Assembly: GCF_011751885.2 (NCBI RefSeq)
Contig: NZ_CP061771.1
Coordinates: 124,001-188,000, forward strand
Length of the DNA stretch: 64,000 bases
Direction of reading: 5' to 3'
Origin: Salinibacterium sp. ZJ450
Lineage (GTDB): Bacteria > Actinomycetota > Actinomycetes > Actinomycetales > Microbacteriaceae
Both the position numbers and the translations under genes were made by a program. Shown piece by piece: positions 8,744 to 17,387 of this stretch. Within the stretch, counting starts at the first letter, position 1, and every line of letters starts with the position of its first letter. A model generated the notes under the pieces. The model was not told the origin of the DNA, searched no databases, and saw only the letters and a program-made list of their open reading frames with translations.

Positions 8744-9727
8744 TCACGCCGGCATCCGCACAACGACGTTGCCGCGCTTGCGGCCGGTGTCGACGTAGCG
8801 GTGGGCGCTGACGATGTCATCGAGCTCGTAAGTGCTGTCGATCACCGCGCGGTACTGCCCCGCCTGGGCCAACTCCACGAGGAACGCCAGGTCTTCCGCC
8901 TTGTACGGGCCGACGTTTGCGGTGACCAGCTTCCCGCTTCGTCGGCTTCGGGTCGATGCGAGCAGCAGGCCGGTCAAATCGCAGATGACCAGGAGCAGTG
9001 CTCCGCCCGGCTTCACGGACGCCGCGGCCCGCTCGAAGCCCGCGTTTCCGACACAGTCGACGACCACGTCGTACGTGGTGCCCTCGGCGAGGAAGTCAAC
9101 CGTGGTGTAGTCGATCACCCGATCGGCGCCCAGGCTTTTGACGAGCTCCGCGTTCGCGGCACTGCAGACCCCGGTGACATCCGCCCCCAACTGCTTCACG
9201 AGCTGCACCATGGCGGTGCCGACCGCGCCCGACGCCCCGTTGACGAGCACGGTGTCGCCCGGTTTGATCGTGACCTGGTTCAGAAAGCCGCGCGCGGTAA
9301 TTCCTCCGAACACCAGGGTCACCGCCTCGTCGAAGCTCATGTTGCCGGGCTTCGCGGTGATCGCGCCGTCCTCGGGAATGAGCACGTATTCGGCGTGACC
9401 GCCGAACTTGCCGCCGAGCATGGCGATGATCTCGTCGCCGGGCCGAAAGCGCGTGACCTTCTCGCCGACCGCGGCGACAACCCCCGCGGCATCCATGCCC
9501 AGCACCGGGGTGCGCGGCCTGAAGACGCCGAGTGCGAAGGAGCTCAGCAGCCGCAGCCCCTTCGGGATGTCGCGGCTTCGGGCCCGGTGGTCGGCGACAC
9601 TCACGGTGCTCGCGTGAACCCGGACGAGCACCTCGTGAGCACCAGGGGTAGGAATGGGAAGTCGTTCGATCTGCACCAGTTCGGGGCCGCCCACTCGGCG
9701 GTAGGTGGCGGCTTGCATCGTGGGCAT
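8744..9727 (-). CDS. NAD(P)H-quinone oxidoreductase-like MDR protein
   Basis: A 327-aa zinc-independent medium-chain dehydrogenase/reductase. It has the GroES-like N-terminal half (MDAAGVVAAVGEKVTRFRPGDEI) and a Rossmann half with VLVNGASGAVGTAMVQLVKQLGADVTG-type nucleotide binding near residues 145-170; the cysteines of the zinc forms are missing. Ribosome site CTGGAG precedes the ATG. Members reduce quinones or enals with NADPH. The adjacent divergent TetR gene shares its promoter region, so it is very likely under that repressor and responds to a small toxic ligand. Confidence 0.86.
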   Translation of the reverse strand: MPTMQAATYRRVGGPELVQIERLPIPTPGAHEVLVRVHASTVSVADHRARSRDIPKGLRLLSSFALGVFRPRTPVLGMDAAGVVAAVGEKVTRFRPGDEIIAMLGGKFGGHAEYVLIPEDGAITAKPGNMSFDEAVTLVFGGITARGFLNQVTIKPGDTVLVNGASGAVGTAMVQLVKQLGADVTGVCSAANAELVKSLGADRVIDYTTVDFLAEGTTYDVVVDCVGNAGFERAAASVKPGGALLLVICDLTGLLLASTRSRRSGKLVTANVGPYKAEDLAFLVELAQAGQYRAVIDSTYELDDIVSAHRYVDTGRKRGNVVVRMPA

Positions 9728-9747
9728 TGGGTCTCCAGAGTCCTTGG

Positions 9748-9798
9748 GTGTACGACGTACACCTCGTTTTCTCGAAGGCTAAAGTGTACGGTGTACTC
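9748..9798. promoter_or_regulatory. Paired TetR-type operators between MDR gene and its regulator
   Basis: GTGTACGACGTACAC at 9748-9762 is a perfect 15-nt palindrome with a central A. A second related box, GTGTACGGTGTACTC, lies at 9784-9798 and matches the first at most positions. Both sit in the 110-bp divergent spacer, between the MDR start (9727) and the TetR start (9838), so one protein could control both directions. Confidence 0.72.
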
Positions 9799-9837
9799 TT
9801 GTCAAGAGGGCAGACCACGAATCCGCAGGGGGTCGAG

Positions 9838-10566
9838 ATGGCGCAGCAGGGTGCGGCTGAACGCCGAGTGCGACTGAACCGCGACCGGGTGCTGGCGGCG
9901 GCCGTGGCACTCGCCGACGAAATCGGCATCGAGGCCCTGAGCATGCGCCGGCTCGCGCAGGAACTCGGCGTGGTGCCGATGGCGCTCTACAAGCACGTTC
10001 AGAACAAAGAGGAACTGCTCGACGGCATGGTCGAGGTCATCATCGGGGAGATCGATCCGCCGGTTCAGGATGTCGAGTGGAAGAGCGCGGTGCGGCACCG
10101 GGTGCTCTCCGCGCGGCGCACGCTGCAGTGGCATCCGTGGGCGCGGCAGGCGATCGAGTCCCGCACCACCAAGACGCCCATCGTTCTGCAGTATATGGAC
10201 TCGTTCACCGGGATGCTCCTCGCCGGCGGGTTCTCGGCCGACCTCGCCCACCACGCGATGCACGCCATTGGCGGGCGAATGTGGGGATTCACCCAGGAGT
10301 TGTTCGACGAGTCGGCCGGCTCGAAGCCAGAGGCGTCGGCCGAGCCGTCGCCAGCGGAACAAGCGGCCATGCTCCAGTACATCGGCGAGCGGTATCCGAA
10401 CCTCTTTGCGATCGCCACCTCGGCGAACCACGACGGGTCGGTCGTGGCGCACGGCTGCGACGACCAGTTTGAGTTCGAATTCGCCTTGGATCTGCTGCTC
10501 GACGGCTTCGAGCGGCGGCACGAGCAGGGCTGGAGCCCGACTCGGGCGCACGCGAACTACGGCTAG
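9838..10566 (+). CDS. TetR/AcrR family transcriptional regulator
   Basis: A 242-aa repressor. The N-terminal helix-turn-helix is clear: RVLAAAVALADEIGIEALSMRRLAQELGV-type sequence followed by VPMALYKHVQNKEELLDGMV. The C-terminal domain is the TetR_C type with WHPWARQAIESR and HHAMHAIGGRMWGF, which binds an unknown ligand. I choose ATG 9838 because GCAGGGGG precedes it and the family begins near here; the open frame runs on to 9727 but would cover the operator region. It is divergent from the MDR oxidoreductase, its probable target. Confidence 0.88.
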   Translation: MAQQGAAERRVRLNRDRVLAAAVALADEIGIEALSMRRLAQELGVVPMALYKHVQNKEELLDGMVEVIIGEIDPPVQDVEWKSAVRHRVLSARRTLQWHPWARQAIESRTTKTPIVLQYMDSFTGMLLAGGFSADLAHHAMHAIGGRMWGFTQELFDESAGSKPEASAEPSPAEQAAMLQYIGERYPNLFAIATSANHDGSVVAHGCDDQFEFEFALDLLLDGFERRHEQGWSPTRAHANYG

Positions 10567-10592
10567 CCACCTCGATCCGTTAGCCTCCGGCC

Positions 10593-11332
10593 ATGAGCGA
10601 ACGTCAGCGCCGCGACATCCTGTTCAGTGTTGCGGTGCATGGCGGCCGGTTCGTGGTGATCATGCTCGGTCTATGGCTGGCCCCGGTGATCGGCATCACC
10701 GGCTGGTACATGGGACTGTTCGCCAACGCGCTGTGCTGCATCTACGCCGCGGTGCTCGTCACCCGGTTGGGGCTCTGGAAGCGGATCGGGTTTCTCACGC
10801 CCTGGCGGGGCTGGCTGGCGCTTGCCGCACTCGTGCCGCTGGTGGCGGAGGCGCTGTTCTGGATGCTGCCGGACGGCCTACTCGAACAGTCGCCCGGGTA
10901 TGGTCTCTGGGCGCTCACCCTGCTGATGGTGGGCTTCAATGAGGAGCTGATCAGTCGCGGTGTCGTGCTCGATCGGCTCTCGCGCAGCTTCATCGCCATC
11001 CCTGCGGTGGCGCTGACCGCGGCCTTGTTCGGGCTGCAGCATTGTCACTGTTCGCCACGACGGATCGCGGCACGCTCGACATCCTCGGCAACATCGTGGT
11101 GTCGGCAGCCACCGGCTTTGCGTTGGCAGCATTCCAGTACCGGTTCGCTTGGATCTGGCCGCTCATCCTGATGCACGGCTTCGCGGACTTCACCGTGATC
11201 CTCGGCACCGCTCAGCACGGCGACGCGGTCATCGCCGTGACCGCGGTGCTGTTCGTGCTGTTCGGGCTCGTCGTGCTGCGGCGACATCCCCTTCGCACGA
11301 CCGCCAGGGCTCAGTCGGCTATCGGCCGGTAG
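10593..11332 (+). pseudogene. CPBP family intramembrane metalloprotease, frameshifted
   Basis: CPBP (CAAX protease / bacteriocin-processing) membrane proteins carry three motifs. EExxxR (NEELISR) and FxxxH (FGLQH) are in the first frame, which then runs into unrelated residues and stops at 11171. The rest of the family sequence, including LFATTDRGTLDILGN and the third motif HGFAD, continues in another frame from 11042 to 11332. Inserting one base in GCAGCATTGTCACTG near 11042 (giving CAT TTG TCA CTG) restores one continuous ~246-aa protein. All catalytic motifs survive, so the lesion is recent or a sequencing error. The start ATG follows TAGCCT by 6 nt, as in other leaderless genes here. The 3' end overlaps the GH16 gene by 22 nt. 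Confidence 0.82.
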
Positions 11333-12087
11333 CCGCGCACCCAGTCCACCTGAAACGCCTTGGGATACGCGCCGCTCGGCTCGCCCTCGAACTCGTAGAT
11401 GTTCAGCATGAGCTGCATCGGATAGTTCGGCGATTGCTCAACGGATGTCACCAACTCATCGTCGATGAAGAACCGCACCTCGTGCGGCATCCACTCGGCA
11501 CCGTAGGTGTGGAACTCGCGCGCATCGAGCGCCACGGGCACCTTGCGGAAGTCGTCGCGGATGCCCGGGTCGCCGAACGGGTGCACCCCCATACCGACGA
11601 TGGCGGCATCCGGCGTCAGCTCCGACCCGAAGATCTCGAAGACACAGATCTCCGCCGAGTGCTCGGGTTCGTCTTCAAAGCCGATCATCCACAGCGCCAC
11701 CATCGACCGGGGGTCGGATGTCGCGGCGATGCGCGCCTCGATGAGTCCGAAATGCGGGGTGAACAACCGCTGCTCGGGCTGGCTCTCGCTCACCCGAAGG
11801 CCCGGAGCGAACTGGTGCTGCCCGATGGCGCTGCCGACCGGTCCGGCGAACACCCCGGTCTGCAAGTTCGACACGCGCAGGCCCCCGTTCAGCTCGGGCG
11901 CCCAAGCCGGTTGGTCCTCCTCGATCAGGAGGGTCAGCCGGCCATCGGCGATGCGATACCGGGCAGCCGACAGGTCTCGGCTGCTCCACTGCGGAAGGTA
12001 GTGCGGGATCCACTTGCTGCGGTCGAGTTCGGCGCCGGTGAAATCGTCCGAGAACTCGAGCAGGTAGCGGGAGCGGTCGACCCTCAT
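11311..12087 (-). CDS. Glycoside hydrolase family 16-like protein, atypical active site
   Basis: A 258-aa beta-jelly-roll protein with GH16 layout: FSDDFTGAELDRSKW at the start, FGLIEARI then ALWMIGFE in the middle, and EWMPHEVRFFIDDELV near the end. GH16 enzymes cleave beta-1,3/1,4 glucans and galactans. The catalytic signature should read E-x-D-x-(x)-E; here residues 146-151 are EICVFE, so both glutamates remain but the helper Asp is replaced by Cys. No signal peptide is present, which is unusual for GH16. It may act on an intracellular substrate or be a binding protein. The ATG at 12087 follows TACGCT by 6 nt. Confidence 0.75.
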   Translation of the reverse strand: MRVDRSRYLLEFSDDFTGAELDRSKWIPHYLPQWSSRDLSAARYRIADGRLTLLIEEDQPAWAPELNGGLRVSNLQTGVFAGPVGSAIGQHQFAPGLRVSESQPEQRLFTPHFGLIEARIAATSDPRSMVALWMIGFEDEPEHSAEICVFEIFGSELTPDAAIVGMGVHPFGDPGIRDDFRKVPVALDAREFHTYGAEWMPHEVRFFIDDELVTSVEQSPNYPMQLMLNIYEFEGEPSGAYPKAFQVDWVRGYRPIAD

Positions 12088-12208
12088 GCGCTCAGCGTAG
12101 AGCGCGGGTCGGCCGACATCCGCCCAAACGGGCTTGAGGTCTGGCGTTTCACCTTTCCCATCGAGCGGGAAGGGCCGAATCGCGGACTTCAGCGGACCAT
12201 CGAGGCGA

Positions 12209-13930
12209 TCACGCTCCCTGCTGTGCGCGGAGGCGCCCTGAACGCACCGCCTCGGTGAAGGCGGCGAAGTCAGCAGCGTTCTGATCGGCGTAGGCCTCGG
12301 CGTAGGCGGCTATGGCCTTGTCAAAGCCCTTGCCCTTGCCCATATAACCGGCGATCTGCACTCGGTCTCCAGTGCGGGCGTGCGCCCGGGCGAGTGTCTC
12401 GCCGCACAGCTGCGCGTAGAGCAGCGCGCCGGGCTTCTGGATGGTGTCGACGTCGACCGACCCCTTCCAGTCGTGCAGTTGTCTCAGATAGAAATCGCGC
12501 TCCGTGCCGTCGAGCGCGGATGCCACGCGCTGCCAGCCGAGGAAGATGTCGCTCGCTGCCTGCATCAACCGCTGCCCCCTCACCACCCGCTCGCCGTGGT
12601 TCGCGAACTCGCTGGGCTCCAGGAACCGTTCCAGCACCGACTCCTGCGCCTCCTTCGCCTGTAAGAGCAGTGGGTCGTAATTGTTGCGCCCCACGAGCAG
12701 CATGATCCATGCCCGTGTGCCGACGCTTCCGACGCCGACGACTTTGCGCGCCATGTGTACGTAGGTGAAATCCTCGACCGGATGCTTCTGGCGGCTGAGC
12801 GTTGACCGATACGAGTTCAGCAGGTCGGTCATGGTTTCTTCGATGTGCTCGAACGGGCCACCCGGCGTCAGCAGATCTTCGACGGGCACGATCAAGGGCG
12901 GATCGCCGACGATTCGCAGCTGCCCATCAACTTCGTGCACGAGCTTTGCCGTCGCGTGCAGGCTGTCGCGAGTTCGAGCCTTGTCGAGCGCCGCACTCGC
13001 GCGCCCCGCGACGAGACCGTCACTTGTGCGCTGGTCGCGGATGCGCCGCATCATCTCGTCGGAATCGATCCGCTCGTACCACGAGTCAAGAACGTTCGCC
13101 TTCGCCGCCTTCCGCATCTGCTGGCGGTAGCCGCGCACGCACGCTTTGACGACCGCGCGCCGCGTCTTGTCTGAGAATTTGCGCTCCCGCGCCATGATCT
13201 CAAAGCTGGCGGCGAGTCGTTTGACGTCCCATTCGAATGGGCCGGGAAGGGTCTCGTCGAAGTCATTGATGTCAAAGACGAGGGCGCGCTCTGGTGTGCC
13301 GAACACGCCGAAGTTGGACAGGTGGGCGTCTCCGCAGAGCTGCACGCGCAGCCCGGTATGCGGCTGCGACGCCAGATCTGACGCCATCAGCAGGGCGGCA
13401 CCCCGGTAGAACGTGAACGGCGAAACCATCATTCGGCCGTACCGGATGGGCACCAGATCAGGCACCCGGGAGACGGCCTGCTCCTCAAGAAGATCCACGG
13501 GATTGGGCCGGTCCGGGTTCGGTGGGGTCGCGAGCGCCGAACGCGGCACACGACCTCGGACATCGTGCCCGGCACGCTTGCGATCAGCGAACCTGCTAGG
13601 ACCGGTCTTCGCGGCCGATGTCCTCGGACTGGACTTGGACTTGGGCTTTGTCGCCGAAGTTGAACGGGAACTCGGACTGGCCTTGGGCTTCGTAGCCGGC
13701 TTTCGGTTCGACTTGGGCTTCGTGGTCGGCTTCGGACTCGATTTGGGCCTCGTACTCGAGCTCGGACTCGACTTGGGCTTTGAGCTCGCCTTGGGCTTCG
13801 TGGTCGACTTCGAATCATTCGCCGTGGTCTTCGTCGACTTCGAACTCGGCTTTGCCTTAGTTGTCGACTTCGAACCGGCTTTGTTCTTCGGGCCCGACTT
13901 CCTGCTTGCCTTCGTTGCTGGTGCGGCCAT
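12209..13930 (-). CDS. DUF2252 family protein with lysine-rich histone H1-like tail
   Basis: A 573-aa protein. Residues ~130-570 are the DUF2252 domain, which resembles aminoglycoside-phosphotransferase-type kinases: RVQLCGDAHLSNFGVF supplies the catalytic-loop-like H-x-x-N and DINDFDE the metal-binding Asp. The function of the family is unknown. The first ~115 residues are a low-complexity run of Lys, Ser, Pro and Thr in imperfect 6-9 residue repeats (variants of TKPKSSPK), like the H1-type tails found on actinobacterial nucleoid proteins, and coded by imperfect DNA repeats at about 13600-13900. This suggests binding of DNA or polyanions. No signal peptide. Confidence 0.84.
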   Translation of the reverse strand: MAAPATKASRKSGPKNKAGSKSTTKAKPSSKSTKTTANDSKSTTKPKASSKPKSSPSSSTRPKSSPKPTTKPKSNRKPATKPKASPSSRSTSATKPKSKSSPRTSAAKTGPSRFADRKRAGHDVRGRVPRSALATPPNPDRPNPVDLLEEQAVSRVPDLVPIRYGRMMVSPFTFYRGAALLMASDLASQPHTGLRVQLCGDAHLSNFGVFGTPERALVFDINDFDETLPGPFEWDVKRLAASFEIMARERKFSDKTRRAVVKACVRGYRQQMRKAAKANVLDSWYERIDSDEMMRRIRDQRTSDGLVAGRASAALDKARTRDSLHATAKLVHEVDGQLRIVGDPPLIVPVEDLLTPGGPFEHIEETMTDLLNSYRSTLSRQKHPVEDFTYVHMARKVVGVGSVGTRAWIMLLVGRNNYDPLLLQAKEAQESVLERFLEPSEFANHGERVVRGQRLMQAASDIFLGWQRVASALDGTERDFYLRQLHDWKGSVDVDTIQKPGALLYAQLCGETLARAHARTGDRVQIAGYMGKGKGFDKAIAAYAEAYADQNAADFAAFTEAVRSGRLRAQQGA

Positions 13931-14044
13931 GACACGCCTGCCTCTGCTGCTCCGTTGCGCGAGACCCTGCTCTGCCCCCGTCAGGGTTACAAGCCACGGT
14001 AGTTGACAGCCGCCGCGAACGACAGGGTGGATGTCGCCAGCGCT

Positions 14045-14890
14045 TTAGTTCTCCGGATCCTCCGGGTCGAGCGGCGCGTGGTGGTCGAGCGCGACGACGC
14101 CGCGCTTCCAGTAGCCGGAGATGTTCAACGCCGCGGGGTGGAGTCCGAGCTCGCGCCGCAGGTAGCGGCGCACCGGGATGAGCGAGGTCGCCTCCGCTCC
14201 CGCCCAGACGTAGGTGGCGACATCCGATTCTGAGATCATCCGCACCGCCGCCTCGAGTTCGTCGCTTCGCGGGGGCACCACGGTGATCGACACGTTGCCG
14301 CCGGCCGTTGTGAAGTAGGTGTCGGTCAGATCCGGGTCGGCTGCCAGGATGAGCCGCACATCCACCGCATCCGGCGTTGCGCGCAGCCACCGGGCAGCGG
14401 CCGGAAAGCCGGTCTCGTCGGCGACGAGCACGAGCCGGCTGATGCCGGTCGGCGGCAACTGCGACCCGCGCGGGCCGCCGATGATCAGCGTGCTGCCGGT
14501 GCCGGCCCGTGCCGCCCAGGCGCTCGCCGGCCCGTTGTCGCCGTGCAGCACGAAGTCGAGGTCGAGCTCCGGGGCATCCCCGGCCGTGCCGGGCCGGAAC
14601 TCGGCGGGCGTGTAGTCGCGGGAGATCACCGGGGCGGCGCCCGGCACGGGGCGACCGAATTCGTCGCGCACCGGCAGCGTCACGGTGCCGGTCGCCGGAT
14701 CCGGGAAGAACACCTTCACGTGGTCCTCTGGGCCCTGGCTCACGAAACCGTGCAGGTCGTCGCCGCTGAGCGTGATCCGGCGCAGCGTCGGTGCGATGTC
14801 GAGGGTGCGGGTCACAACAAGTGAGCGCATCGTGAGTGGATGCCGCACCCGTTCGCGCGCCGATACCCCGGCGGTGGATTCAGTGGTCAC
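14045..14890 (-). CDS. Siderophore-interacting protein (FAD-binding ferric-siderophore reductase)
   Basis: A 281-aa flavoprotein of the ViuB/SIP family, which reduces ferric siderophores in the cytoplasm to release iron. It carries the FAD-binding barrel (RRITLSGDDLHGFVSQGPEDHVKVFFP and SRDYTPAEFRP, with the R-x-Y-T flavin motif) and the C-terminal SIP domain (LLVADETGFPAAARWL, then YVWAGAEATSLIPVRRYLR). I place the start at GTG 14890 because AAGGAG lies 8 nt upstream; an ATG at 14917 is an alternative. It is divergent from the LLM flavoprotein, with a 67-bp spacer. No siderophore biosynthesis or transporter genes are seen in the window. Confidence 0.88.
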   Translation of the reverse strand: MTTESTAGVSARERVRHPLTMRSLVVTRTLDIAPTLRRITLSGDDLHGFVSQGPEDHVKVFFPDPATGTVTLPVRDEFGRPVPGAAPVISRDYTPAEFRPGTAGDAPELDLDFVLHGDNGPASAWAARAGTGSTLIIGGPRGSQLPPTGISRLVLVADETGFPAAARWLRATPDAVDVRLILAADPDLTDTYFTTAGGNVSITVVPPRSDELEAAVRMISESDVATYVWAGAEATSLIPVRRYLRRELGLHPAALNISGYWKRGVVALDHHAPLDPEDPEN

Positions 14891-14957
14891 GGGTACAACT
14901 CCTTGGGTCGTATGCATGGTACCCGCACCGTCGGATGGCACTGGCAGGCTTGGGGAT

Positions 14958-16010
14958 ATGACATCCACGCCTCCCAGCATTCAGATCGGCGCATACAGCT
15001 TCGGCGACACGCAACGAAACCCCGATGGCAGCCTGCGCTCCAGCGCTGAGGCGATCCAAAACCTGCTCGATGCGATCGTGGTGGCCGACCAGGTGGGCCT
15101 GGACTACTTCGGCGTGGGCGAGCATCACACTCTCGAGATGCCAGCCTCATCGCCTGGCGCGATGATCGCGGCGGCCGCAGCCGCGACATCCCGAATCATC
15201 CTGGGCAGTTCGGTGAGTGTGATCAGCACGGATGACCCGGTGCGGGTGTTCCAGCAGTTCGCCACCGCCGACGCCGTCTCGGGCGGCCGCGTCGAGATCA
15301 CCGCCGGGCGGGGTTCCTCCACCGAGTCCTTCCCGCTGTTCGGCTACGACCTGGCGAACTACGACCAGCTGTACGCCGAGAAGCTCGACCTGCTGCTCAG
15401 CATCAACGCCAACGAACGGGTGACCTGGTCCGGTTCGGTGCGTCCGGCACTCACCGATGCGGTGGTGGTGCCGCGTCCGGTCGCCGGGTCGCTGCCGATC
15501 TGGCTCGGAACCGGCGGCAGCGCGCCGTCCTCTGCACGCGCCGGACGGCTCGGGATGCCGGTGGCGTACGGGATCATCGGAGGGATGCCGGCCCGGTTCG
15601 CGCCGCTCGCCGAGCTGTACCGGCGATCCGCCGCGCAGGCCGGGCACACCGAGAACATCAAGGTGTCGGTCGCCGCGCTCGGCCTGGTCGCGCCGACCAC
15701 GGCCGAGGCGAAGGAACGCTGGTACCCGGGATGGAGCGCCATGTTCGAGAGCCTCGGCAGGGTCCGCGGCTGGGCCGCCCCCACCCGCCAGCAATTCGAC
15801 GCGCTCGCCGAGGCGCCCGGCGCGTACTACGTCGGCGGCCCCGACGACATCGCGGAACGCATCGTCGACCTGCACACACACCTCGGCCACATGCGGCACT
15901 TTCTGCAGATGGACATCGGCGGCCTGCCGCAGGAGCACTTCCTCGACTCGATCACCCTGCTCGCCACCGAGGTGAAGCCGCGGGTGGACCGGCTGCTCGC
16001 CCGCAAGTAG
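14958..16010 (+). CDS. LLM class flavin-dependent oxidoreductase
   Basis: A 350-aa luciferase-like monooxygenase, a TIM-barrel enzyme using FMN or F420. Family blocks are SIQIGAYSFGDT at the N-terminus, VADQVGLDYFGVGEHHTLEM near residue 50 and SVSVISTDDPVRVFQQFATAD near 95, followed by GRVEITAGRGSSTESF. The C-terminal YYVGGPDDIAERIVDLHTHLG is typical. I use ATG 14958, where homology begins; the open frame extends to 14685 inside the divergent gene and is not real there. CAGGCT lies 7 nt before the ATG. Substrate unknown. Confidence 0.87.
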   Translation: MTSTPPSIQIGAYSFGDTQRNPDGSLRSSAEAIQNLLDAIVVADQVGLDYFGVGEHHTLEMPASSPGAMIAAAAAATSRIILGSSVSVISTDDPVRVFQQFATADAVSGGRVEITAGRGSSTESFPLFGYDLANYDQLYAEKLDLLLSINANERVTWSGSVRPALTDAVVVPRPVAGSLPIWLGTGGSAPSSARAGRLGMPVAYGIIGGMPARFAPLAELYRRSAAQAGHTENIKVSVAALGLVAPTTAEAKERWYPGWSAMFESLGRVRGWAAPTRQQFDALAEAPGAYYVGGPDDIAERIVDLHTHLGHMRHFLQMDIGGLPQEHFLDSITLLATEVKPRVDRLLARK

Positions 16011-16059
16011 CTGCGCCCAAGGGCCTGGTACGCCAAGCTGACTGTCGGAGGTGCCATCA

Positions 16060-17142
16060 GTGAATCGGCCCGAACCCGCCGCAGCCGAGGTGCTCATCGA
16101 CCGCCGGGGCAGGCTCGGCCACATCACGCTGAACCGGCCGCGCGCGATCAACGCGCTCACCGTGGGCATGGTGGCCGACATTCAGACGGCACTCGACGAG
16201 TGGGAGGCGGACCCGGCGATCCAGACCGTGCTGATCACCGGCGCCGGCGACCGTGGGCTGTGCGCGGGTGGCGACATCGTGTCGCTCTACCGCGACGCCC
16301 GGGACGGCGACGGCGCGGCATCCGCCCGGTTCTGGCGTGATGAGTACCGCCTGAACGCGCACATCGCGCGGTACCCGAAGCCCTACGTGGCGATCATGGA
16401 CGGCACCGTGCTCGGCGGGGGAGTGGGCGTCTCCGCGCACGGCTCGCACCGCATCGTGACCGAGCGCACCGCGGTGGGCATGCCCGAGACCAGCATCGGA
16501 TTCGTGCCGGATGTCGGCGGCGCCTGGTTGCTCACGCGCGCGCCCGGCGAGCTCGGCCTCTACCTGGCGCTCACCGCCCGCCCGGTCGGTGCCGGCGACG
16601 CGATCGCGCTCGGGCTGGCCGACTCCTGCGTGCCGTCGGAGCGGTTGCCCACCCTGATCGCCGCGCTGGAATCGACGCCCGCAGCCGAGGCGATCGCCGC
16701 GGTCGCCACCCCGGCGCCGCAGTCGCCGCTGCTCGCTGAGCGGCCGTGGATCGACGCCGCCTTCTCGGCGCACACCGTCACCGAGATCAGTGCCAGGTTG
16801 CGGGCGTCGCCGGAACCGGCCGCGCAGCAGGCGGCGGACGCGCTCGCCGAGAAGTCGCCGACCGCGCTCGCCGTCACCCTCGAGGCGCTGCGCCGCGCCC
16901 GGCAGGCCCACGCGCTCGAGGACGTGCTGCGCCAGGACTACCGGGTTTCGCTCCGGTCGCTCGCCGCCGCGGACTTCGCCGAGGGGGTGCGGGCGCAGGT
17001 GATCGACAAGGACCGCCGACCGCGCTGGCGCCCGGCGGAGCTGTCCAGTGTGACCGACGCGGATGTCGCCGCATACTTCGCCCCGCTCGGCGATGCCGAG
17101 CTGACCCTGACTGCGCGGCATCCGACCCCGCCCAACGTGTGA
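16060..17142 (+). CDS. 3-hydroxyisobutyryl-CoA hydrolase (enoyl-CoA hydratase fold)
   Basis: A 360-aa crotonase-fold protein with the HIBYL-CoA hydrolase extension. Blocks are HITLNRPRAINALTVGMV, DRGLCAGGDIVSLYRDARDG (oxyanion region), GTVLGGGVGVSAHGSHRIVTE and MPETSIGFVPDVGGAWLLTRAPG, which carries the hydrolase-type Glu/Asp. The C-terminal FAEGVRAQVIDKDRRPRWRP is diagnostic for HIBCH, the valine degradation enzyme (EC 3.1.2.4). GTG 16060 is preferred over GTG 16051 because GGAG is then about 9 nt upstream. The remaining valine catabolic genes are not in the window. Confidence 0.87.
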   Translation: MNRPEPAAAEVLIDRRGRLGHITLNRPRAINALTVGMVADIQTALDEWEADPAIQTVLITGAGDRGLCAGGDIVSLYRDARDGDGAASARFWRDEYRLNAHIARYPKPYVAIMDGTVLGGGVGVSAHGSHRIVTERTAVGMPETSIGFVPDVGGAWLLTRAPGELGLYLALTARPVGAGDAIALGLADSCVPSERLPTLIAALESTPAAEAIAAVATPAPQSPLLAERPWIDAAFSAHTVTEISARLRASPEPAAQQAADALAEKSPTALAVTLEALRRARQAHALEDVLRQDYRVSLRSLAAADFAEGVRAQVIDKDRRPRWRPAELSSVTDADVAAYFAPLGDAELTLTARHPTPPNV

Positions 17143-17180
17143 GGAGCGTCCCTCAGTTATTTCGGCGGACGTTCTCCTGT

Positions 17181-17186
17181 TATAGT
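17181..17186 (+). promoter_or_regulatory. Putative -10 box for tRNA-Arg
   Basis: TATAGT lies 27 nt before the tRNA, with a weak TTATTT -35-like hexamer 18 nt upstream (17157-17162). Position and composition are right for a stable-RNA promoter. Confidence 0.5.
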
Positions 17187-17212
17187 CTTCGAGTTGGCTT
17201 TTACGCCGACAT

Positions 17213-17285
17213 GCGCCCGTAGCTCAACGGATAGAGCATCTGACTACGGATCAGAAGGTTGGGGGTTCGAATCCCTCCGGGCGCA
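17213..17285 (+). tRNA. tRNA-Arg (anticodon ACG)
   Basis: A 73-nt cloverleaf: acceptor GCGCCCG (17213-17219) pairs with CGGGCGC (17278-17284), discriminator A. The anticodon stem TCTGA/TCAGA encloses CTACGGA, giving anticodon ACG. This wobble A is the substrate of TadA, encoded at 33849. The T arm is GGGGG-TTCGAAT-CCCTC. CCA is not encoded. Confidence 0.96.
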
Positions 17286-17291
17286 CACTAA

Positions 17292-17323
17292 CCCCGTAAA
17301 CGCAACGTTTACGGGGTTTTTTT
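17292..17323 (+). terminator. Strong Rho-independent terminator after tRNA-Arg
   Basis: CCCCGTAAACG and CGTTTACGGGG form a perfect 11-bp stem around CAA, followed by seven T residues, 6 nt after the tRNA. Confidence 0.95.
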
Positions 17324-17387
17324 GTGCTCCAAAATGGCCCGTTCTGTATGGTGGCAAACACTGACATCAAAGGAGCAGAGGAGACTC

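Noticed and set aside
13600-13900. Short repeated units in this stretch as a CRISPR array
   Set aside because: They are imperfect 18-27 nt codon repeats inside the DUF2252 reading frame, with no unique spacers and no cas genes.
17322-17387. Upstream start for the propeller-like membrane protein
   Set aside because: It would begin on the tRNA-Arg terminator; GTG 17388 has GAGGAG just upstream.
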